Assembly: GCA_024752435.1 (NCBI GenBank)
Contig: CP103031.1
Span: 1 to 64,000, forward strand
Length of the DNA stretch: 64,000 bases
Reading direction: 5' to 3'
DNA from: Allantophomopsis cytisporea
Taxonomy: Eukaryota; Ascomycota; Leotiomycetes; Phacidiales; Phacidiaceae
Below are positions 9,735 to 20,984 of the stretch, piece after piece (positions within the stretch are counted from its first letter, which is position 1; each line of letters starts with the position of its first letter). Position numbers and translations under genes: made by a program. The notes under the pieces are model-generated. The model was not told the DNA's origin. It saw only the letters and a list, made by a program, of their open reading frames with translations, and searched no databases.

Positions 9735-12700
9735 ATGTCTATAGGCCCTGCTCTTCTCGAGAAGGCAGACCAGATCGTTGAGGGCCTCAAGGATCAAACA
9801 AACAAACAAGAATCTCGACACATGAGTGGTGAACAACGTGCTTGCCATCGAGTGTTCAAGTTATCCTCCTACGAGGAATTCAAAAACAACAATCCAGAGC
9901 GAGTTCTAGGCACATGTACATGGGTTCTTCAGCATCCTAAGTATATGCAATGGCTAGAGAGTCAAAAGGATGGCCTCCTCTGGATTTCGGCCGATCCTGG
10001 CTGTGGAAAATCGGTATTGTCGAGATCTTTGATTGAGAAAGAGCTTCAGAGTACAGATTCAGGCTCTACATGTTACTTTTTCTTCAAGGACAACGAACAG
10101 CAAGACAGGCTCGCCATTGCCCTCTGTGCACTTCTACACCAACTTTTCAACGAGCAACCTCAACTTCTCAAGCATGCAATGGCTATATACGAGAAGAGTG
10201 GAGACAAGCTTCGGGATGAGGTCAATGAATTATGGCGCATACTAATCAGTGCAGCTACTGATCCAGACTCACACAATGTAATCTGTGTACTCGATGCTCT
10301 AGATGAGTGTTGCGAACGGGATCGTGAAACCCTCCTCGGCTTTCTATCAAAGTTCTATAGCGAGTCGTCACGAAACTCTCGAAAAAGCTCTTTAAAGTTT
10401 CTCGTGACTAGTCGTCCTTACGATGATATTGAGTCTGGTCTGAGGGATATTCCGTCAGACTTGCCAACTATACGCTTGTCTGGCGAGATGGAGAACGACA
10501 AAATCCGCGAGGAAATCGACTTGGTTATTCAACACAGAGTAGCAGTGTTAGCAAGAGACAATCAGTTAAGCTATTCTACTGCAACAGCGCTTGAGAACTG
10601 GCTTCTCGGAATGGAACATCGAACATATCTTTGGCTCCATCTTGCAATTACAAGCGTCGAGGAGCAGTATAAAGATAGTCTACAACCTGATTCGGAGCCA
10701 ATTGAATCACTTCAGCTTCCATCATCAGTCGAAGACGCTTACGAGAAAATATTGAGCAAAATCACAGAAAACCAAAAACCAAAGGCTACCAGTATCCTTT
10801 ATATCATCGTTGGTGCTCGTCGCCCACTGACTCTAAATGAGATGGCGATAGCATATGGGCTTGCCAATCGACCAAACACACAATCCTATGTAGACGCCAA
10901 AATAGACAAGAACCGTCTTGAGAAACTCATTCGTCGACTTTGTGGACTTTTTGTCTTCATCAGTCACTCAAGAATTTATCTTATCCACCAAACTGCGAAA
11001 GAATTTCTCATCCACAAAGACGCCCAGGAAGGGAGTGATTGCTGGAAACATTGTTTATCACCAATTAACTCCGAAACAATTATGGCAAGCATCTGTGTTA
11101 ACTACCTATCACTGAATGAGCTCCACTTAACCAGGTTGAAGGAAGTAAGAGAGGAAGGTGTTATGCAAAATCGACTTGAAATACAAAAGCCGACAGACGA
11201 GGAGCAAAGGAATGATATCGAGGCTTTATTGGCATACGCCGCTGAGCACTGGCCTAGTCACCTTAGAAACTCCGTTGTTGATAGTTCGACTCTGAAAAAG
11301 GCATGCAGCCTGTATCAACTAAAGGATTTATGGTTCCCTCTCTTGTGGCAAGTACGAAGACCACATGAAAAGAAGCCAGAAATGAACGATATTAGACTGG
11401 CGGCATTCAATGGCCACAGTATAATACTCCATCTTCTTTTCAACAGTGATAGTGTCAATCTCGAGGAAAAAGATAGCCAAGGGCGAACAGCGTTATATTG
11501 GGCAGCAGAACTAGGTTATGAGACAGTAGTGAAGCTACTGCTCGACAAAGGCGCCGATGTCAACGCTCAGGGTCGCAGGTACGACGGCAATGCACTCCAG
11601 GCAGCTTCAAAAGGAGGGCACGAGGCGATAGTAAAGCTACTGCTCGACAAAGGCGCCGATGTCGACGCTTAGGGTGGATACTACAGCAATGCACTCCGGG
11701 CAGCTTCAAAAGGAGGGCACGAGGCAGTGGTGAAGCTACTGCTCGACAAGGACGCCGATGTCAACGCTCAGGGTGGAGAGTACGACAATGTACTCTAGGC
11801 AGCTTCAAAAGGAGGGCACGAGGCAGTGGTGAAGCTACTGCTCGACAAGGACGCCGATGTCAACGCTCAGGGTGGAGAGTACGACAATGTACTCTAGGCA
11901 GCTTTAAAAGGAGGGTACGAGGCAGTGGTGAAGCTGCTGCTCGACAAAGGCGCCGATGTCAACGCTTAGGGTAGTAGGTACAGCAATGTACTCCAGGCAG
12001 CTTCAAAAGGAGGGTACGAGGCAGTGGTGAAGCTGCTACTCGACAAGGGCGCCGATGTCAACGCTCAGGGTGGATGGTACGGCAATGTACTCTAGGCAGC
12101 TTTAGAAGGAGGGTACGAGGCGATAGTGAAGCTGCTACTCGACAAGGGCGCTGATATCAACGTTCAGGGTAGAAAGTACGACAATGTACTCCAGGCAGCT
12201 TTAAAAGGAGGGTACGAAGTAGTAGTGAAGCTACTGCTCGACAAGGGCGCCGATGTCAACGCTTAGGGTGGAGATTACGGCAATGTACTCCAGGCAGCTT
12301 TAGTACAAGGGCACGAGGCGATAGTAAAGCTACTACTCGACAAGGACGCCGATGTCAACGCTCAGGGTAGAGAGTACGGCAATGTACTCCAGGCAGCTTC
12401 GGAAGGAGGGCACGAGGTAGTAGTAAAGCTACTGCTCGACAAGGACGCCGATGTCAACGCTTAGGGTGGATACTACGGCAATGCACTCCAGGCAGCTTTA
12501 AAAGGAGGGCACAAGGCAGTAGTAAAGCTATTGCTCGACAAAGACGCCGATGTCAACGCTCAGGGTAGAGAGTACGGCAATATACTCTACACAGCTTCGG
12601 AACGAGGGTACAAGGCAGTAGTAAAGCTACTACTCGACAAAGGCGCCGATGTCAATGCTCAGGGTAGATATATCGGCAATACACTCTATAAAGCTTCAGA

Positions 12701-13796
12701 AGGAGGGTACGAGGCAGTAGTAAAGCTACTGCTCGACAAAGACGCCGATGTCAACGCTCAAGGTAGATACTTCGGCAATACACTCCAAGTAGCTTCGGAA
12801 GGAGGGTACGAGGCAGTAGTGAAGCTACTGCTCGACAAAGGCGCCGATATCAACGCTCAGGATGGAGAGTATAGCAATATACTCCAAGCAGCTTCGGAAG
12901 GAGGGTACAAGGTAGTAGTAAAGCTACTGCTCGATAAAGGCGCCGATGTCAACGCTTAGGGTAGAGAGTATAGCAATGTACTCCAGGCAGCTTCAAAAGG
13001 AGGGTACGAGGCAGTGGTGAAGCTACTACTCGACAAAGGCGCCGATGTTAACGTTCAGGGTAGGTAGTACGGCAATGTACTCCAGGCAGCTTCAAAAGGA
13101 GGGTACGAGGCGATAGTAAAGCTGCTACTCAACAAGGGCGCCGATGTCAACGCTCAGGGTAGATACTACGGCAATATACTCTAGGCAGCTTTAGAAGGAG
13201 GGTACGAAGCAGTGGTAAAGCTGCTGCTCGACAAGGGCGCCGATGTCAACGCTCAAAGTAGAGAGTACGGCAATGTACTCTATGCAGCTTCAGAAGGAGG
13301 GCACGAGGCAGTAGTAAAGCTACTGCTCGACAAGGGCGCTGACGTTAAAGCTCAGGATATAGACTACGGCAATGCACTCCAGGCAGCTTCAAAAGGAGGG
13401 TACGAGGCGATAGTGAAGCTGCTACTCGACAAGGGCGCCGATGTCAACGCTCAGGGTGGATACTACGGCAATGCACTCTAGGCAGCTTTAGCACGAGGGC
13501 ACGAGGCAGTGGTGAAGCTGTTATTCGACACTGGCACCGTCGATGCCGACTTGAAAGACAAGGATGACCGGACGCCGCTGTCGTGGGCTGCCGAGTACGG
13601 ACACGAAGCCGTGGTTAAGCTGCTGCTCGACACTGGCACCGTCGATGTCGAATCTAAAGACAAGGATGACCAGACACCGCTATGGTGGGCTGCCTGCAAT
13701 GAGTATGGGTCTATAGAGCATTTATTACTTAACTATGGAGCTATACAAGTGCAAGATCTATATGGATTTGTAACATTGTTTACACTTCTACGATAG
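9735..13796 (+). pseudogene. NACHT-ankyrin NLR with 11 in-frame TAG codons
   Basis: One reading frame runs from 9735 to the stop at 13794-13796 with no frameshift. The NACHT module starts with CHRVFKLSSYEEFKNNNPERV. Walker A is ADPGCGKS (residues 86-93 of this frame), and the Walker B-like motif VLDALDEC follows. After the helical region come ankyrin repeats of type YGNALQAASKGGHEAVVKLLLDKGADVNAQG, about 20 almost identical units, then two divergent units (RTPLSWAAEYGHEAVVKLLL). Internal TAGs lie at 11670, 11796, 11895, 11967, 12093, 12264, 12462, 12957, 13065, 13182 and 13479. Five replace CAG in NAQG, five replace CAG in LQA, and one (13065) replaces a variable-site codon that is TGG in another unit. 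NLRs of this kind control heterokaryon incompatibility and innate recognition in fungi. As written it gives a 645-residue product ending in the second ankyrin unit. RIP is the simplest cause. Confidence 0.85.
11560..13481 (+). repeat. Tandem 99-bp ankyrin-coding repeat array
   Basis: About 20 head-to-tail units of 99 bp, each containing GTGAAGCTACTGCTCGACAA and then GCCGATGTCAACGCTCAGGG with few differences. Variation concentrates in the codons after NAQG (the beta-hairpin tip) and in CAG/TAG alternation. The period of exactly 33 codons keeps the frame across the array. The high identity implies recent homogenisation or expansion, as known for NLR repeat domains. Confidence 0.9.
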
Positions 13797-14089
13797 CTCT
13801 CATTATTCTCTCTCTATCTGTACAGTTTAAATAAATGTTAATACCTCTTACTATCCTGTCTCTAACTCGAAGTGACCGTTGGTAGACGTAGCTTCCCCCA
13901 GAAGATCAGCCAGTCTGTTCCGCATGTATAAAACACCATATTGTAGTCGTTAGATTTACTTGCTTAACCTCACCCTATATATTTTATCCTTAGATACAAA
14001 TTAACCTTGAAGGAGAAATAATAACATTTTTTAGACCAAGTAGAGAATCTTGCTACTTTTCAATTTGTCTTCAACAGTAGCTCGAAATT
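13797..14089. other. Convergent 3' spacer between the NLR and DUF3435 genes
   Basis: The two genes face each other across about 290 bases of AT-rich sequence. No other feature is seen. Confidence 0.4.
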
Positions 14090-16573
14090 TTATGAAACGG
14101 TACCATGTATCGTGAAAGCATGATTTTGTAGATGCACCTTATTCTCAAGAGTCATCCGGCAGACTTTACAATCAATCCTTTGTTTCTCTCCGCACTTAGA
14201 CAAGTGTTTGCGCTTGAAATGCTTACTCAAATCCCCGGGCCTTGCAAATGAATATACACGCTTGTCTAATGACAATCCTCGTTCTCCTAGGCAAAGAAAA
14301 CATATGGTTGGTCGCTCCTCCTTGAGAACTGCCCATACAGCAGCACTTAGGGACTGTTTCTTGTTGTTGGTAGCCATTAGCGATGTGTCGGCTTGTTTTG
14401 TAGGACTCGGCTCAGCATATGACTGTGTACGAATGCGAGGAGTTCTACCTTCTTCGAATTTGCAATAGGCAGCAACCGCATTAATGGCATCGTTACGCCG
14501 GCGAAACTCATCTTCCAGAGTTATGCCTGGTAATGTCATGATTGTTTCTATCAAATGCTTCTGTGCCAGGGGCATATCATCAGACAACTCCAAGGTAGTC
14601 TTCACATCCTCACTAAACTTGTGACCAGAGAGTTGAAGCTCAACCTCATTGACAGGATGTTCGAAATCCCAGATTTCCTTCACTTGCTTCAGAAGCGCAG
14701 ATCTCTGCCGCTGCCTTTCGTTGGTGATCTCACGGCCAAGGGCTTTGTAAGCGGGCTGTTCTGTAGCTTTACGCTCGAAGCGAAGTTTGAGTCTTTCTCG
14801 CTGAGCAGTCAGCTTACGAAGACGTGGATGCTGATTGACGGATAATGATTGCTCAGTAGTAAGCTCTTGCGGTCGGTCTGGGTGGATCCACCGGCTCATT
14901 CTACAGGCTGCCCGCATCAGCGCATGCTGAGGTTTCAAGCCACGTACAATTGCGGCGGTATCTGCTGTGACCCGTCGTGGCAGGTAGTGGTTGACAAACG
15001 TTCGCATGTCGGCATGCTGCATCATCATATTCTGGAGTGCATCGCTAACTTCACCTGTGGCTTTATCAGCACATTTGGTTATTAGGTTGTTCAAGATACA
15101 AAATACGAACCGCTCTGGTTGAATGCATTTCCCGCACCATAACGGAGACAATATGGGCGCGTGATTTGTAGAAATCCGGTGAGGACTCCAAGCTTCTTAG
15201 TCCACGGTAAGAGAGTCGAATATGGTAAGGGCTCATTTAGCGAGATGTCACAACCATAAACTGTGCCTGCGGATTTGCGGAAGACGGGAGTATCTGCCAT
15301 GCTAGGTTTCAGAGGCAATGGCAGCTGGTTGCTGCCGGGCCGAATATCCAACTCACTGAGCTTCTGCGCAGATGTAAGACTTGGAGGTGCGAATGCTCCA
15401 TCGGCAAGAATGAGGCCCAGCAGGAGTACATGTGGACTAAGAATCAGGGAAGGATCAAAGATGATTTCAGGGATCGGAAATGTATTGCTGTATAACTTGT
15501 TAGCGACGTTCTTTGCAGCTGAGCGACAAGAACATAGCAATAGAAAGCTCAAAGGTATAGATGGCAGACTTACGCATCTTTCAGCCCAAGATACTGCTTT
15601 GTAAACTCGTACGTAAATTCCAGCAAGATTCGATGAGGTCCACCTTCTGGATCCCGAAGTAAGGTAACAGCGATATGACGATAGCAGAGGTTGAGGAGTG
15701 CTTGCGGTCGACTTGCAGAGAATCCAGCCAAGTGAAGGAAGAGAGCGACCTGTATACGATGTCGGCCATGCGAATATTTCTTCTTCGTCGTGATTAGATT
15801 TGTCTGTAGAACTTCTACGAGATCTTCAACATACATCGCTGCCTTTTCTCGTTTCTGGTTGCTCAATTTGTATTTCTTAACAAGCTTTCTCAGTACCTGG
15901 AAATGCACGGGCATTCGTTAGCCTTGTTCCAAGTGTGTACGAATAGAGGGAAGAGGCTTGTGAGGATAGTTTACCCTGTGCATTCGACGATTCACCTTAC
16001 TGTCAATCTTGACTCCGGTCGAGCTCTCATACACGAGACGAAAGACCTTCCAGTATGTACTCAGAGTGTTGGCCGACTTAACACCATTGAGCCTTCTGCC
16101 TCCTTTCCCTCGACGTTGATTCAGTATCTAATCGAAGAACGTGTGAAGACGGCGGAGAGAAAGGGCGTGCATCGCCTCGTCCGGATCCTTTCCAATATAT
16201 TTGCAGTAACTATGATATAGTTGAGTTAGTACAGGGCCTTGAGATAGCAGGCAAAAGAATCTTACCAATGCCATCGGTCCTCGATCACGTTGAGTAGGAG
16301 GGTACTATTGGGGCTATAGTTCTCCTTCATATAGTCTTCCTCGTCAAACCCATCCTCCTGATTGAGGTAGTATTCTGGTGGGTGATCCTTATCCTCCTCG
16401 AGAAGCCAAGATGTATCTATGTCATCATCTCCTTCGGCATCGGTGTCATCGACCGTCGGGTCGGTGTTGGGGTCGCTCTCTTCATCCTCTGTATCGAAGC
16501 AGCTTTCTGTGTCTGAGTCATCGCTATCATCGGGAGAAGAGCAATCGGCTGCTTTATGGCGGGACATAGCCAT
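14090..16573 (-). pseudogene. DUF3435 tyrosine-recombinase-like protein with C2H2 fingers, Starship-captain-like, one internal TAG
   Basis: Spliced minus-strand model: exons 16573-16266, 16209-15975, 15896-15574, 15487-15111 and 15054-14090. The introns are 56-86 nt with clear branch sites (TACTAAC, GCTAAC, GCTGAT), and the exon lengths sum to exactly 736 codons. The order matches the DUF3435 family: acidic N-terminus, FD-stop-ILNQRRGKGGRR, VNRRMHR-VLRKLVKKYKLS, ASRPQALLNL (likely first catalytic Arg), RDPEGGPHRILLEFTYEFTK, LSPHVLLLGLI, CLRYGAGNAFNQ (second Arg), and MRTFVNHYLPR (likely Tyr nucleophile). The C-terminus has two zinc fingers (CFLC..H....H and CKVC..H....H, ending HLQNHAFTIHGTVS). 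Codon 130 (16130-16128) is TAG where the family has Trp. Such proteins include the captains that mobilise Starship elements, so the gene is probably a dead captain or relative. Confidence 0.85.
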
Positions 16574-18769
16574 TGAATTTGCAAAGAGCAAAAACAACGA
16601 CAGCGAAGATCGATTTGGAAGAGAGAAACAGAGTGCGATAAGAAATCCGAGATAAGTTCGAGGTCTTCAAAATAACCAGTGTAGGAGGGAGGAGGAAAGG
16701 AAATGAGCGAAGAATTGTAAGAGCTACCATCGCAGAGTAGTAAATGGTGGGTGGCTTTGGGGATACTTTTTAGGCTTCTCGAGAAGCAGAAACGAGAATT
16801 GGTAATTTTGGGAATGGGACCTCTAGATCTTCAAGTCCGGCTTCAAATACCGCGCCGGTTTCCGTCCCCTCCTCTCTCCGCATTATGCTACTCTGCCTGC
16901 GTCGCTGACCTGACTCGTCTATGCGCTGATACAACCCCCAACGCGGCCATCCATCCTATTTTGGCTCTCCTGCGGATCACACTCGTTGCTCTGGAGGTTG
17001 ATGTATTCTCCAGCCTCCTACAGTCGTCGCTTGGCGCACTATCACATGTTCCCGCGTAGAATTGCTTAGAAGTCGCTGTGTCAGACACCTGGGCGTCTAC
17101 GTTTGTCACAATACACAGCCAGTCGCGGAAATGCCCACGTTGGTGTAGCCTCACATTCGTACATAAATAAGGCGTTGGTAGTTTTCTGGTAGGTTTGTTG
17201 CTTCGCCGTGCACAGTATATTCTGCATGCATCATCGGCGTTGATTTGAAATTAATTTTGGACCGCAGAAGCATCTGTACCTTCTCTTCCGAGTCCTATAT
17301 GAACCTTATTTGTAGATAAATTGTGCTATAAATGCTTTAGGATGCATGAGGATACCACGATGTAATATACAACGCAGAAAAAGCGAAGGCTACTACCTGA
17401 CAATAACGGATAAAGATCCGCGAATATGCCAGCATAAGGCCAACTTTTAGAAATGAGGTAGCTTTCTTCTCTTAGCGTCTACACTCTTCCTCTCGATGCT
17501 GCCATTTCATTCGCAGTAGTGTTACTCTGGATCTTGGAGTCATCTGCGAACACGTGCATTTATTGGCACTAGTTTTGGGCTTATTTTGCAATCATAGCCC
17601 CTCATCTGTGCTTCAATGTCAGCCCCTGCCACTGCGATTCTCAGGTGGTTGTTCGTTTTAAGCGTCAGCCTAGCCTTGGACCTATTGTTCTTATCAAGCA
17701 GATCAAGGGACAACCTACTATCAGGTAGTAGGGCTGTAGAGCAATTGTCATCGTCCGACGAACTTCTGCTAACCTATAGCATCTGGCTCTGGTCTATTCT
17801 TCTGACTAGTATAGAAATAAGCCTAAGCTACGGCTATGTTGTACATACAGGACATCGCATTAGTTACAAAGTAACACCATCTTAGCTTGCTAAGTCACCT
17901 GACGCTAACATAGTTGCTACATAACTCATTTACCTTGTCCAGATGACGGTGCGCCGATATATAGCTATCGAGCAATCAGTCCTTTGATTAAGAACACAAG
18001 CCGGCGATGTCAGCCCCGGGTTAAGTTAGTCGAGTCAGTCGGACTACGACCTGATGAAGTCATTGAATCATATAGATATAGACGATGCAGTTTTAGAGGC
18101 AACTCTGCATACAGGGTTAAATATTTTGCACAGGTAGGGAACTCAGTGTAAACCTCTTATTCGACTACATAGAGACAAGCTAGCCATCGACCGCTACATT
18201 GCAGAGATTAAACGAAAGAGATAAATACACAGCAAATGCTTGCTCAACAAACATCGCAGTTGGATATACATAGCTTTGCCGCCCCCAACTCTATCGGATA
18301 GCTAACCCCATCGAACACTATTTCAAACCTCGAACCCCTCTTCTTAACACACGGAATAGCATTCTCAAAAGTCCGACCACAGGAACCTGTAATATGATGT
18401 ATGAACATACCCCTCTGTTTTCATATGCACCTACCTTGTTGTATAAGAATGTAAGATGTTAATTATCCAGGGTACTTTGTAAAGCATATATCAATCACGT
18501 CAAGCCCTCCTGCAGCTATAATACCGCTCACATGAGGCACCCACCCTGAGCGATTCCAACATACTCTTGTCGAAAATTTCTCTGCCTCCGTGTATCTTGC
18601 CCTTCATTATATCCAGTAGGAGTAGAATTCCGTCTGTGGTTGCCGATCTTTTCTTCGAATATAAGAACGATTTCCTTTAAGATGTTAGAATTGGAATCAA
18701 TTCTGATACAAGTACGTACAGTCTAGTCCTTGACTACGTCTCATACGGTATCTCCTCCTCGATCTTATA

Positions 18770-18945
18770 ACCTCAACTTCGACCTCGCCATTGATTGTCA
18801 TCAATAAAAGTTTTATTCCATCTCTTCTCAGTATCCCTTGACTTTAACCTCAACTTCGACCTCACCATTGATTGCCATCAGTATGAGTATCAATCCATCT
18901 CTTTTCGGTGTCCTTTGACTTCAACCTCGACTTCGACCTCGACCA
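18770..18945. repeat. Imperfect tandem duplication, about 65-bp unit
   Basis: CCTCAACTTCGACCTCGCCA, CCTCAACTTCGACCTCACCA and CCTCGACTTCGACCTCGACC recur in order. The first two copies are followed by ATTGATTG(T/C)CATCA and then similar CCATCTCTTYTC and TTTGACTT stretches. It is non-coding as far as can be seen. Confidence 0.6.
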
Positions 18946-19183
18946 ATCTTTGATGTCGTTGAGGTTTCCTATGAAATGTCCTCGATTTGTTCGCCTATCT
19001 TATCGATCCCTTGTACACCGCTCCGGAGTTTCGTCATCTTCAACCGATGATCGTAGTTTCATTGTAGTGTGCGAATCAGTCGAACCTGGGCCTTCGGAGA
19101 TAAGCGGTAGAGCGTTAGTTTATTCTCTACGTATGAAAAAACAGAATAGCAAACATACCGGGTTGAGATACATCGCATCGTTG

Positions 19184-19267
19184 ACATTGTTGCATCGACA
19201 TTGTTGCATCGACATTGTTGCATCGACATTGTTGCATCGGCATTGTTGCATCGACATTGTTGCATTG
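19184..19267. repeat. Minisatellite, six copies of a 14-bp unit
   Basis: The unit ACATTGTTGCATCG is repeated six times without spacers; the fifth copy starts with G and the last ends TTG. Short frames through it on both strands are by-products of the repeat. Confidence 0.9.
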
Positions 19268-20086
19268 AGGTTCTGGGTTCCTAGGCAGTTGGGAAGGTGA
19301 ATAAAAGTGTTGATTGTAATAATTTGTAGGAAGGGTGACGAGCGAAGGTCAATTCAGGCGGGCAACTCGCCTATGTAGCTTACAGAAGGTACGATTGCTA
19401 CCTTCAACCCAACATCTCATTAAGAATCAACGGTCAAGTTGCTCGCTCGTATTGTATAAAGTCTTAATTATCTATTTCCTACTTATCATCACCGTTTGTC
19501 TCACTTAAGAATCTATATAAGTGCCCTATAAGACAAGTACCTTATTGAATATTTGATGACCGTTCAATCAAAGTAGCGTAGTTACTAGCTTTCTTCTTCA
19601 TAAATTCTTCGCCTTCAGTAACAGGCTCTTAGCCCCTGAAACTCACCGAGATCATATCTATTCTTGAATTTGTTGAAAGCGTCTGCAAATAGAAGAAAGG
19701 TTGAATTACATCGGATAAAATACTCATCGGCCAATTCCCAAGCAAAGACTTGTACGAACGACTATATCTTGCCTATTAAAAGATCTTGGGGACTAGAACA
19801 GTATCCTCTCGATTAATATCAACATATCCTAAGGTGTTGACAGGTAGATAATCACGATTGTACTCTCGCTAAAAGAAAGGACCCTTGTTGGACAAAGATA
19901 TGAGCTATCCTAACGGGTACCCGTCTTTACGGCCCCCAATATCATTTGGAAGATCTGCATAAGTATTTACTAGAACCACAGTGGAGCAAACGCCCCTATA
20001 TAATATCTTGTGTAAGCCAATTTCGTATAACCGGTTCCTGCGACCGTGCCCTTCTCTTCTTTCAACGCTATTTACCCGTCTCCAAA

Positions 20087-20874
20087 ATGCATCATCAGAC
20101 TGAGATGGGCATTGAAAGCAGCTATGGTCTCGAAGTTGCTCCAGACAGTTCAACTAAACTTCCACAGGTAGTACCTGACAAACCGGGCCTAGAGGCGGTT
20201 CATCCATACAATCAAGCGGGAGATCTAGGGTACAAAACCGCAGAGTATCAACAATATAACTCTAATTCACCAATAAGCGAGGGTGAATTCCATAGGAAAG
20301 GCCACGCGCGATTCTGGATAATACTGGCAGCTGTGATTTTCATCATTCTTGCCATTGGTCTTGGAGCTGGTTTGGGCGTTCACTTCTCTCGTGGCAACTC
20401 TAAGTAGGATGTGGTCTTCATAAGCTTCATTTAGCGTTATAGCTAATTCGTGCTACCTCTAGCTCTGCCGTATCTTCCTCCGCGACGCCATCATCTTCCG
20501 CGACATCAACATTATCCGGTGCGACATCAACAGCATCCGATGCAACATCATCATCGGGTCCCGGGTCCGGTACATGCGATCAGGGCATAAGGTATTGCGG
20601 TTGGTATCTTGTTGGAACTGCTAGTAAGCGCCCCCTACGTCATGGTGTGCTCTAATAAATAGAATCTAATTCTTTCTCCCTAGACTACTCCGATACCTAT
20701 CTATACACTCTTGACGTAAACGATCCCTGGGATGACTTGTTCCTGTGTTCTACAAACAACACAGTCACAGAATATCAGTTCTGTGGAGGTGAAGGGACCT
20801 GTTTTGCGCCCTATCTTAACAAAAATAATTGTAGTACGGCTACTGGACAATCTTGCTGTTACACTGCATCTTAG
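20087..20874 (+). CDS. Single-pass membrane protein with Ser/Thr-rich stalk and Cys-rich C-terminus
   Basis: Three exons: 20087-20403, 20463-20623 and 20684-20874. The introns are 59 and 60 nt with GTAGGA and GTAAGC donors and a pyrimidine-rich CCCTAG end in the second. The spliced product is 222 residues. The first about 80 residues are hydrophilic, then comes one membrane segment (FWIILAAVIFIILAIGLGAG, about residues 81-100), then a stalk of SSSATP and ATST repeats, then a Cys-rich domain beginning CDQGIRYCGW and ending GQSCCYTAS. With an N-in orientation the Cys-rich part would face outside. The layout and the CDQG.RYCGW motif belong to a common but uncharacterised fungal surface-protein family. 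The frame is intact across all junctions. Confidence 0.75.
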
Positions 20875-20984
20875 CTAGGTTATTGATGGGATAATGTACA
20901 ACAGGAAAGCAAAGCAGAGCTGCTATAGAAACCGGTCGTTGTTAGAATCCTGATTTTTATCACGATCTTAATCCTGACCAGCCA

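Larger units (their letters stand above)
16574..20086. other. Gene-poor region upstream of the DUF3435 gene
   Basis: About 3.5 kb without a supportable gene. Short frames (for example 17616-17885, a hydrophobic 89-codon frame) lack family support or splice context. Two short tandem repeats lie near 18770-18945 and 19184-19267. If the DUF3435 gene was a captain, an element boundary with its direct repeat would be expected in the left part of this region; I could not identify one by eye. Confidence 0.5.

Noticed and set aside
11560..13481. Regular repeats resembling a CRISPR-like or satellite array
   Set aside because: The 99-bp period is 33 codons of one ankyrin unit in one frame continuous with NACHT.
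17616..17885. 89-codon hydrophobic frame as a small membrane protein
   Set aside because: No homologue recognised, no splice or start support, and the surrounding DNA has no coding texture.
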